From the NCBI GenBank assembly GCA_026398285.1, contig JAPLTI010000119.1, positions 1-18,371 on the forward strand: a stretch of DNA of 18,371 bases. The letters are read 5' to 3'. Positions 7,469 to 13,286 of the stretch are shown here, piece by piece. The position numbers and the translations under genes are program-made. A model generated the notes under the pieces. That model made no database searches and had not been told where the DNA came from. It saw nothing but the letters and a program-made list of their open reading frames with translations. Numbering within the stretch: position 1 is the stretch's first letter; the number at the start of each line of letters is the position of its first letter. This DNA is from Verrucomicrobiota bacterium. Lineage in GTDB: Bacteria > Verrucomicrobiota > Verrucomicrobiia > Chthoniobacterales > Terrimicrobiaceae.

Positions 7469-8695
7469 ATGGAAAAACTCAACGTCTTTTTCTGGAGTCC
7501 GAAGTCCGATACCTACGCCAAGCGGATCTGGTTGCTCTTTTTTGCCATAGTAGCAGTATTGGCCTTTTTCCAGCCTGCCCAGCGCAACATCACGCACCAT
7601 TACAGCCGCGCAGCCTATAATTGGTGGAATTCCGAAAACATGTATTCGCTGAAAGGCCAGGGCTTTCTTTATTTTCCTCAGTCGGTCCTGATTTACACAC
7701 CATTTGCCTGGCAGGAATTTCCGAAGGATCTCAAGAAGTTTAACAAGCAGCCCTTGAGTGAAACGCTTCTGCCGACCTTGATGCTCCGCCTTGGCGAGGT
7801 TTTTTACCGCGCGTTTTCTCTGGGGCTTTTCGGCTGGGCGATCTGGCGCATGTGTCGATCCTTTCGCGCCGATGCCACTGTGGCGAGTTTGTCTTGTTTG
7901 GTAACCGTCTTGGCATTGCCAGCATCGCTCACTGCGGGAAGGAATGGTCAATTCAACATGATCTTATCGGCCTCGATGATTTTAGCGGCTCTTGCTGTCT
8001 CGGAAAAACGATGGTGGACGGCTACGGCTTGGCTGATTTTCGGAGTTATCGCCAAGCCCCTGGGTCTCGTTCCGCTCTTGCTGCTCGGTGCACTTTATCG
8101 TCCTCTGTGGTGGAGACTCCCGGTTGGAATTCTCGTTTTTGCAGGCCTGTCCTTCATTCACTACGATCCGAACTATGTTTTGAACCAATGGCACATGTGC
8201 ATTAAACAGGTCACTGTTGCCAGCATTCCTCCAGGCAATAACTTCGACGACATCGCAGCCATGTTTCGCACATTCGGCTTCGATTTGCCTGATAAACAAT
8301 GGTTCCCCGTGCGGGCTGTTTTTGCTTTTGTGACGCTCGGGTTGGCCTGGAGATTGAAAAAAATCTACTCGGCCGCTCTGGCTCCCTTTCTGGTCACGGC
8401 CCTCTCCGCCGCTTATCTCATGGCCTTTAACCCCCGCACGGAAACAGTATCCTACATCATTCTTTCCCCCTATGTGGCGCTCTTTGCTGCGATTCTTTTT
8501 CGCGAAAAAGCAGTGACTCCTGTCGTCTGGATTTTGGTCTTTTTGTGCATAGGGCTTGGTTCTGACTGCTATGGAGATATTTACAAATTGACGCGTATCT
8601 GGTTCAAACCCCTTCTTGCTTTGGTGTTTTTCGCCATTCTTGGCATGTGGGCCTTCAGAAAATCCCGCCCATTGGAATTAGTAGGAAGGATTTGA
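7469..8695 (+). CDS. GT87-like (DUF2029) polyprenyl-phosphate-sugar-dependent membrane glycosyltransferase
   Basis: Polytopic inner-membrane protein of 408 residues with about nine or ten hydrophobic segments. The GT-C/GT87 pattern is visible: an early periplasmic loop with FLYFPQSVLIYTPFAW (aromatic-Pro motif), GRNGQFNMILSASMILAAL (the GQxN segment) and FGVIAKPLGLVPLLLLGALY (the AxxKPxxL segment). Family members such as mycobacterial mannosyltransferases use lipid-linked sugars on the outer face of the membrane. I chose ATG 7469 over the TTG at 7430, which starts only 34 nt after the terminator and adds a polar stretch without homology. No good Shine-Dalgarno is seen. Acceptor unknown; cell-envelope glycan or glycolipid work would fit the other glycosyltransferases nearby, but this gene stands alone. 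Confidence 0.75.
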   Translation: MEKLNVFFWSPKSDTYAKRIWLLFFAIVAVLAFFQPAQRNITHHYSRAAYNWWNSENMYSLKGQGFLYFPQSVLIYTPFAWQEFPKDLKKFNKQPLSETLLPTLMLRLGEVFYRAFSLGLFGWAIWRMCRSFRADATVASLSCLVTVLALPASLTAGRNGQFNMILSASMILAALAVSEKRWWTATAWLIFGVIAKPLGLVPLLLLGALYRPLWWRLPVGILVFAGLSFIHYDPNYVLNQWHMCIKQVTVASIPPGNNFDDIAAMFRTFGFDLPDKQWFPVRAVFAFVTLGLAWRLKKIYSAALAPFLVTALSAAYLMAFNPRTETVSYIILSPYVALFAAILFREKAVTPVVWILVFLCIGLGSDCYGDIYKLTRIWFKPLLALVFFAILGMWAFRKSRPLELVGRI

Positions 8696-8780
8696 TCAAA
8701 GTTCCTCAAAAAAAGGTTTGAATATTGTCTTTCATCCGACACTCTTCGAACAATAATCCTTTCCGGTCCAACTATCTTCC

Positions 8781-9551
8781 ATGTCTTTCCGAGTCGTCAC
8801 ATTCAATATGCAAAACGGCCAGCCTTGGTTAGAAAACGATCCGTTTCCCTCAGTGGTAAATGTGGACGGAGTCGCGACTTTTCTCAAAGGCTTGAATCCC
8901 GACATCGTATGTCTCCAGGAGGTCGAGCGCGGTCATGATGGGGGCATGCAGGTCGATCCGCCGCCTCATTACATGCGGCTCAAGGAACTTCTCACCGGTT
9001 ATGATTCCGTCTTTTCTTATCCTTTGAAAAATGACACCGAGTTGCCCTTTGGTTTGGGCTTGGCCGTTTTCTCACGCACGAAGTTGACGGATTTTCATAA
9101 GACCGATCTCCCGTCGGCGCAGTTGGAATTCATCTTCGAGGGCAAAAAACGCCGCACCTCTTCACGGCTTCTGCTTGAGGTTTCCACTACATTAGAGGGG
9201 CGCACTTTGAGAATTCTCAACACCCATCTTCAGGCCTTTTTTATGATCGGAGATTCGAGTGATGCGCATCCTGAGCAGCGATCCATCGTCGAATCAAGGC
9301 TGCGTGCGGTCGGAGGCGAACCGCTGATTCTCGCGGGGGATATGAACTCCGCTCCTGGCGAGTCAATCGTGCGCCAATTTGAGAATGCAGGATTCCGCAC
9401 AGTGCAAAATGAGGAAATCACCTGGCGCCGCATGCCATTTGTGACGGATCACTTGTTTTTCAATGCCCCGCTGCGCCCCGTTTCCCATAGGGTTGAGAAG
9501 ACAGATGTTTCTGATCATCACGCCGTGGTAGCCGATTTTGAGTTTCTCTAA
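8781..9551 (+). CDS. Endonuclease/exonuclease/phosphatase (EEP) family protein
   Basis: A 256-residue protein with the DNase I-like four-layer fold; relatives cleave DNA or act as phosphodiesterases. Catalytic positions are all visible: TFNMQNG (N9), LQEVE (E47), NTHLQ (H149), AGDMNS (D187, N189), TDHLFF (D223) and SDHHAVV (D245, H246). No signal peptide, so it is presumably cytoplasmic. The start has no clear Shine-Dalgarno, but homology begins at VVTFNMQNG. The gene follows the GT87 gene after 85 nt and converges with a small secreted-protein gene 28 nt beyond its stop. The substrate cannot be predicted; nuclease and phosphatase members look alike at this level. Confidence 0.85.
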   Translation: MSFRVVTFNMQNGQPWLENDPFPSVVNVDGVATFLKGLNPDIVCLQEVERGHDGGMQVDPPPHYMRLKELLTGYDSVFSYPLKNDTELPFGLGLAVFSRTKLTDFHKTDLPSAQLEFIFEGKKRRTSSRLLLEVSTTLEGRTLRILNTHLQAFFMIGDSSDAHPEQRSIVESRLRAVGGEPLILAGDMNSAPGESIVRQFENAGFRTVQNEEITWRRMPFVTDHLFFNAPLRPVSHRVEKTDVSDHHAVVADFEFL

Positions 9552-9579
9552 ATCTCGCCTCACCGCGCAGTTTGGCCCT

Positions 9580-10104
9580 CTAAGCCTCCTTGTAGTGGAG
9601 GCTCAGCACCCGCAGGGCGTTCGGGTCTTTTTCGGCTGTGAAGAGATAGAGCCGGAGCGCGATGCTTCCTTGCATCCATTGGTAGCCTACGAGCGTCTGC
9701 AGCACATCCCCCTCGCGGTTGCGTGAGCGGGTGAGCAGGCGGCCGATGCCGTATTTGGAATCCACATTGCGGCGCACCTCCTCGAAGAAGAGATCGTATC
9801 TCGGCGAGTCCCACGAACTGTCTCCAAAGTGAAGCTCGATCTCGTTAAGCATATCGTTCCGGAAATAAAACAAGGCGCGCTGAAGCTGCTTCTGCGGGAT
9901 GCCCTCCACCACATAAACCGTCCGCCCGTCCACGACCTTGCGCTCTGTGATTTTTGCTTTGATCCCCACCAGGCTTTGCTCAACGCGTGTAGGGGATTCG
10001 CCCCACTGGAAGTTGAACGGCACGCGCATTTGCTGCTGCGCAAATCCAAGAGGGGAAAAACAAATCGCCGCCAGCAGAATCAGGATGCATCTCGAAAGTC
10101 TCAT
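9580..10104 (-). CDS. Small secreted protein of unknown function
   Basis: A 174-residue protein I do not recognise. A classical signal peptide is clear: MRLSRC, a hydrophobic stretch ILILLAAICFSPLGF, then AQQQ with likely cleavage after FA. The mature part of about 150 residues is mixed alpha/beta with no cysteines or membrane segments, and contains FQWGESPTRVEQSLVG, VEGIPQKQLQRALFYF and DSKYGIGRLLTRS. The shape suggests a small periplasmic domain that measures or binds something. AAAGGAG directly abuts the ATG, an unusually short spacing, so the true start or a different ribosome site is open. It is divergent from the RNA-binding-protein gene and convergent with the EEP gene. Confidence 0.75.
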   Translation of the reverse strand: MRLSRCILILLAAICFSPLGFAQQQMRVPFNFQWGESPTRVEQSLVGIKAKITERKVVDGRTVYVVEGIPQKQLQRALFYFRNDMLNEIELHFGDSSWDSPRYDLFFEEVRRNVDSKYGIGRLLTRSRNREGDVLQTLVGYQWMQGSIALRLYLFTAEKDPNALRVLSLHYKEA

Positions 10105-10172
10105 CTCCTTTCAACTTCCCGATTACAGCCGCCGCCGTCAACCATCTCGAAAAAAATACTCTCAAATACTAT

Positions 10173-10201
10173 TTGCCAAGCTCTGAAAAAAGGCGAATAA
10201 G
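10173..10201 (+). promoter_or_regulatory. Candidate sigma-70-type promoter for the RNA-binding-protein gene
   Basis: TTGCCA and AATAAG are separated by 17 nt. They match consensus at 5 of 6 and 4 of 6 positions. A start near 10208 would give a leader of about 114 nt, long for such a small gene and typical of cold-shock-type control. Confidence 0.35.
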
Positions 10202-10235
10202 GGCATTGCAGATTTGATCAGGATTTGGTGGACAT

Positions 10236-10280
10236 CCCGGAGAGAAAACTCCCCGGGCAGTTTGAAACCCGGCAGTCGGG
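10236..10280 (+). promoter_or_regulatory. Structured 5' leader with two competing hairpins
   Basis: CCCGGAGAG (10236-10244) pairs with CTCCCCGGG (10249-10257) across an AAAA loop with one mismatch. The same CCGGG (10253-10257) can instead pair with CCCGG (10268-10272). The two stems exclude each other. This lies 42-86 nt before the start codon of the RNA-binding protein. Confidence 0.4.
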
Positions 10281-10321
10281 AACAGGCCTCGATCTCTAAT
10301 GCGTTAAATATAGTAAATACC

Positions 10322-10723
10322 ATGGGTAATAAACTCTACGTCGGCAACCTGTCATTCAATACGACAGAGATCGCCATTCAGGACCTGTTCTCGCAGTGCG
10401 GTGCGGTTTCCGAAGTCATGCTAATGCAAGATAAATTCACTGGCCGCTCCCGCGGATTCGCCTTCGTCACGATGGCATCCGATTCCGAGGCTCAAGCAGC
10501 TGTTGAGCAACTCCACGGCAAAGATCTCGATGGCCGTGCCCTTACAGTCAACGAAGCCCGTCCTCGCGAAGACCGTCCTGCAGGCGGTGGTGGCGGCGGC
10601 GGTGGTGGACGCTTCGATGGCCCTCGCCGCGACTTCCGTGGCGGTGGCGGCGGTGGTCGTGATGACCGCCGTGGCGGTGGCGGTGGTGGCGGCGGTGGAC
10701 GCCGCGACTTCGGCCGTCGTTAA
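10322..10723 (+). CDS. RRM-domain glycine-rich RNA-binding protein
   Basis: A 133-residue single-RRM protein with RNP2 LYVGNL (5-10) and RNP1 RGFAFVTM (44-51). The C-terminus (88-133) is almost entirely Gly, Arg and Asp with RRDFR and GRDDRRGG repeats, like cyanobacterial and plant glycine-rich RNA-binding proteins. It binds single-stranded RNA; relatives act as cold-shock RNA chaperones. Homology starts at MGNKLYVGNL, so ATG 10322 is used rather than the longer upstream frame. No Shine-Dalgarno is seen (AT-rich TTAAATATAGTAAATACC precedes the ATG). The structured leader suggests post-transcriptional control, possibly autoregulation. A strong terminator follows. The GGCGGT tracts are codon repeats for the glycine tail. 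Confidence 0.93.
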   Translation: MGNKLYVGNLSFNTTEIAIQDLFSQCGAVSEVMLMQDKFTGRSRGFAFVTMASDSEAQAAVEQLHGKDLDGRALTVNEARPREDRPAGGGGGGGGGRFDGPRRDFRGGGGGGRDDRRGGGGGGGGGRRDFGRR

Positions 10724-10742
10724 TAGAAGCCTTTAAAACTTC

Positions 10743-10781
10743 AAACGGGCACCGAGCTGAAAAGCCGGTGCCCGTTTTTTT
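10743..10781 (+). terminator. Rho-independent terminator after the RNA-binding-protein gene
   Basis: A perfect 12-bp stem AAACGGGCACCG / CGGTGCCCGTTT with an 11-nt loop, running into a seven-T tract. It lies 20 nt after the stop. Confidence 0.92.
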
Positions 10782-10798
10782 ATCTTCCCACCACAGCA

Positions 10799-10816
10799 AC
10801 CGCGCGACAGCGCGCT
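10799..10816 (+). repeat. Imperfect 18-bp direct repeat, left copy
   Basis: ACCGCGCGACAGCGCGCT matches the right copy at 11043-11060 at 16 of 18 positions. The pair brackets both inverted-repeat elements. Confidence 0.55.
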
Positions 10817-10827
10817 CGTGCATGCAG

Positions 10828-10943
10828 GGTAGGGTCGGCGCGCCGCCGCTGACCAATTTGCGCGGCGGAGCCGCCATTGCATCCAGAAGAAACGCCGCTG
10901 GCGCGGCTGAATCTTGGGACGCCGGCGGCGCGGCATCCCTACC
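10828..10943. repeat. Palindromic (REP/MITE-like) element 1
   Basis: A 116-bp unit with inverted ends: 10828-10848 begins GGTAGGG and ends GCGCCGCCG, and 10923-10943 is its reverse complement at 18 of 21 positions. The inside holds the smaller palindrome GGCGGAGCCGCC. It has no coding content. The form resembles dispersed intergenic palindromes, but copy number cannot be judged from one window. Confidence 0.6.
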
Positions 10944-10975
10944 TTGGAATTACGACCTGCGCTGCCGCGCGGGTT

Positions 10976-11039
10976 TGTAGCGGCTGTCTATGACTGCCGA
11001 TTCGGATGCCCCCCAGGCGCTCATAGCGACGCCGCTACA
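10976..11039. repeat. Palindromic (REP/MITE-like) element 2
   Basis: A 64-bp unit whose ends, TGTAGCGGC..TATGA on the left and TCATAGCGACGCCGCTACA on the right, are imperfect inverted repeats of about 23 bp. It belongs to a different sequence family from element 1, 32 bp away. Confidence 0.55.
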
Positions 11040-11042
11040 TCT

Positions 11043-11060
11043 ACCGCGCGACAATGCGCT
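11043..11060 (+). repeat. Imperfect 18-bp direct repeat, right copy
   Basis: ACCGCGCGACAATGCGCT, partner of the copy at 10799-10816. Its ACCGCG can also pair with CGCGGT at 11064-11069, so it may be part of a third small palindrome. Confidence 0.5.
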
Positions 11061-11291
11061 ATTCGCGGTTTAAGAATCCCCACCGATTCTCGAATGGCGT
11101 GGTTTTCCCGTGTCAAAAAAAGATCATCCACTTTCCCAGCGATGCAGACGCGATGGGGCAGAGGTCAGGATGACTGACTCTGGAGACTATGAAAAAAAAC
11201 CGCCTTCGATCCAAGGGCTCTCATGGGAGCGCGCTCGTCGTAGAGCGCTTTCATTGCGAGGATGCCTCGGTGGCGCGTGAACCGCGCGGGG

Positions 11292-12311
11292 TTAGGGCTG
11301 CTGCGGGGCCTCAGCGTGGAGAGGCTTTGCCGGGGTGAGGGGATGGAGCTTTGGGATCACCTTGATGCTCATCTGCTGGCCGTCGCGGGTTATTTTGACA
11401 TCTACAGATTCTCCGGCGGTGAGGAAGTAGGAGGCGTCGACGACATCTTCGCTTGTTGCCACGGGTGTGGAGCCAATGGCGTTGACCATGTCTCCTGATT
11501 TGAGGCCCTGCTCGGCTGCGTTGGCGAGGGGATTGAGCGAGGTGATTTTTGCTGTCGAGCCGTTGACGGGTTCCGGGGCGTCTTCGACTTCCACGCCCAC
11601 CCAGCCGTGGCGGAGTTCTCCGTAGCGGGCCATGTCGTGGCGGATTTTTTCGGCGGCACGGATTGGGAGGATATGGCAGGAGCCGCTGTCATTGATGCGG
11701 GCGACGAGGATTCCTATGACCTCGCCATTCAGATTTAGAACGGGAGCGCCTCCTTCACCGCGGTTCACAGCCATGTTGGCGCGGATGTGGGTGGTGGAAA
11801 AATACTGGCCCATGTGCTGGCGGTCGTGGCCGGCGATCATTCCGAAGCTGGCACTGGAATTCCGATCCTCTGGGAATCCAATCGTAATCACAGGCATCGC
11901 AACCGTGGCATTTTCGGAATTTCCGATTCGTATAAACGGGCTGATACAATCCGTCTTGAGAATTGCGATGCCGCTGCGCTCGTCGGTGGTCACCACGCGG
12001 GCGGGCAGGGAGTTTCCGTTGAAGGTCACGCTCACATCCTCCGCATTCAAAACGACTCCGGCATGCGTGTAGATCATGCCAGTGGGGTCGATGAAAAAAC
12101 CGCTGCCAAGCCGCACTCCGAGCGAGTCGCTGGCCTGCACGCGCACAACGGCCTTCTGGTTTTCATCAAAAACTTTTCGAATCTGGCAGGTGATATGTTC
12201 CGCCAAATCCGGCCCTGCCGCACGGGCGCGCGGGAGGGTGCATGCAAGCAAGGATGCCGCTGTGAGAACGGCCGCGCGCCTGGAAAAACTAAAAGCTGCG
12301 TGCGGAAGCAT
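11292..12311 (-). CDS. HtrA/DegP-like PDZ protein with no catalytic triad (putative pseudoprotease)
   Basis: Exported protein of 339 residues: a trypsin-like domain (about 60-205) followed by one PDZ domain (about 240-335, from HGWVGVEVEDAP to KVIP). Aligned by motif to DegP, all three catalytic residues are glycine: TNNHVV reads THAGVV (His to G85), RSDIAL reads RSGIAI (Asp to G114) and RGNSGG reads RGEGGA (Ser to G187). The surrounding fold motifs, such as NLNGEVIGI, are well kept, which argues for a selected non-catalytic protein rather than decay. ATG 12311 overlaps the upstream gene by 23 nt and gives a clean signal peptide with SRRAAVL, possibly twin-arginine; longer starts are possible. 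It is last in an ECF sigma/anti-sigma operon, so a sensing or scaffold role is inferred. Confidence 0.88.
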   Translation of the reverse strand: MLPHAAFSFSRRAAVLTAASLLACTLPRARAAGPDLAEHITCQIRKVFDENQKAVVRVQASDSLGVRLGSGFFIDPTGMIYTHAGVVLNAEDVSVTFNGNSLPARVVTTDERSGIAILKTDCISPFIRIGNSENATVAMPVITIGFPEDRNSSASFGMIAGHDRQHMGQYFSTTHIRANMAVNRGEGGAPVLNLNGEVIGILVARINDSGSCHILPIRAAEKIRHDMARYGELRHGWVGVEVEDAPEPVNGSTAKITSLNPLANAAEQGLKSGDMVNAIGSTPVATSEDVVDASYFLTAGESVDVKITRDGQQMSIKVIPKLHPLTPAKPLHAEAPQQP

Positions 12312-12693
12312 AGCTGACCGGTCTCGCAGGTAGGACATATTGCACAGCCGAACCGTTTTTACCCTTCGCGGGGCGTGCTTTGGAATCCAGTTGCACCGCG
12401 CCGGATGAGGCCAGCGTGAGGTTTGAAGGCGTGTCGTCATCCGCCCAGTTCATAACAAAAACCGCAGCAAATACGGCTGCGGCGAACGAAGAGGCCATGA
12501 CCAGCTTGGGGACCGGTGGCATGACAAAAATGGAGCAAAAACGATCCCAAGCGATATGTAGGAGCGGACGATGTATCACTTCGGCTCTCTGACGGGCTTG
12601 GAACTCGGCCAGGAAGTTTTCGAAGTATTCCTCCGGGGGTTGTTCGTAGCGTTTCAGTCGGAGAATCTTTGTAATACTGTCTTCGTTATCCAT
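12289..12693 (-). CDS. Putative single-pass anti-sigma factor
   Basis: A 134-residue protein with a charged cytoplasmic N-terminus (RLKRYEQPPEEYFENFLAEFQARQRAE, residues 12-38), one membrane helix near 64-83 (LVMASSFAAAVFAAVFVMNW) and a short outer tail of about 50 residues. The gene begins 8 nt after the ECF sigma stop, and its end overlaps the start of the HtrA-like gene by 23 nt. Position and topology are those of anti-sigma factors that hold an ECF sigma at the membrane; no classical zinc anti-sigma HxxxCxxC motif is seen. The function is inferred from context, not from a recognised domain. The outer tail would be the natural contact for the HtrA-like protein. Confidence 0.75.
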   Translation of the reverse strand: MDNEDSITKILRLKRYEQPPEEYFENFLAEFQARQRAEVIHRPLLHIAWDRFCSIFVMPPVPKLVMASSFAAAVFAAVFVMNWADDDTPSNLTLASSGAVQLDSKARPAKGKNGSAVQYVLPARPVSYASARSF

Positions 12694-12701
12694 ACGGCTG
12701 G

Positions 12702-13286
12702 TTACTTGTTAATAAACTCCTGAAGGTAATTTTGCAACTGTCGGTGGGCATAAAAGAGGCGTGAGCGCACCGTGCCCTCCGAAATCTTGAGAACTTTGGA
12801 AATCTCAGCGTGAGGCATGCCTTGAATATCGAACATAGTGACGACTGCTCTATGGTCATGTGACAGCTTGAGCATGGATTCGTTCAGTTTTTTTTGAAGT
12901 TCGCTGAGATTTGCCTCGCGGCTGGGATCGCCATTACTCGTGGCTTCGATAAAATCGGGGTCATTGAGGATGCCGTTGTCCACATCATCAAGGCTCATGG
13001 TTTTCCTGCGGTTCCGTTTCTTGAGGAAGTTGATCGCCATGTTCACGGCGATGGTATGCATCCAAGTGTAGAAAGAGGATTTGCCCTGGAAGCCTTTGAT
13101 GGAGCGGTAGGCCTTTGAAAAAATATCCTGAAGCAGGTCGTTCGTGTCCTCATGGCTCGAAGTCATGTGGTAGACCAGTCCGTAGAGCCGGGGGCTGAAT
13201 CTCACAACCAGCTCGTCAAACGCACGGGCATCCCCCGCTTGGGTGCGGCGGACGAGTTCGTCATCTGGTGGCTGGAGCGTTTCCAT
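12702..13286 (-). CDS. ECF-family RNA polymerase sigma factor (RpoE-like)
   Basis: A 194-residue sigma factor. Region 2 (about 22-92) has DELVVRFSPRLYGLVYHMT, EDTNDLLQDIFSKAYRSI and the -10-binding FYTWMHTIAVNMAINFLKKR. Region 4 (about 130-186) has the helix-turn-helix HAEISKVLKISEGTVRSRLFYAHRQL. It would redirect RNA polymerase to a small stress or envelope regulon. ATG 13286 lies inside the end of the upstream oxidoreductase gene (26-nt overlap), so the two are co-transcribed. The next gene is the putative anti-sigma factor. Length and motifs are complete. No autoregulatory promoter is obvious directly in front because that DNA codes for the oxidoreductase. Confidence 0.95.
   Translation of the reverse strand: METLQPPDDELVRRTQAGDARAFDELVVRFSPRLYGLVYHMTSSHEDTNDLLQDIFSKAYRSIKGFQGKSSFYTWMHTIAVNMAINFLKKRNRRKTMSLDDVDNGILNDPDFIEATSNGDPSREANLSELQKKLNESMLKLSHDHRAVVTMFDIQGMPHAEISKVLKISEGTVRSRLFYAHRQLQNYLQEFINK

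Larger units (their letters stand above)
10782..11291. other. Gene-poor intergenic region holding repeat elements
   Basis: About 510 bp with no convincing gene. The short frames here have unnatural Arg/Ala/Gly-rich composition caused by the palindromes. The left half holds two inverted-repeat elements between imperfect direct repeats. The right half holds a small inverted repeat AGAATC-6-GATTCT (11073-11090) and a doubtful short frame from 11189. Confidence 0.7.

Noticed and set aside
10587..10703. GGCGGT-rich tract as a microsatellite or phase-variation repeat
   Set aside because: The units are interrupted by Arg, Asp and Phe codons in a pattern normal for the Gly-rich tail of RRM proteins. 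All units are multiples of three, so slippage would not switch the frame.
10799..11060. CRISPR array
   Set aside because: Only two imperfect copies of an 18-bp repeat, 244 bp apart, with palindromes between them. There are no regular spacers and no cas genes.
10914..11177. 87-residue plus-strand open frame in the repeat region
   Set aside because: It runs through both inverted-repeat elements, has shadow-like Arg/Ala/Pro composition and no ribosome binding site.
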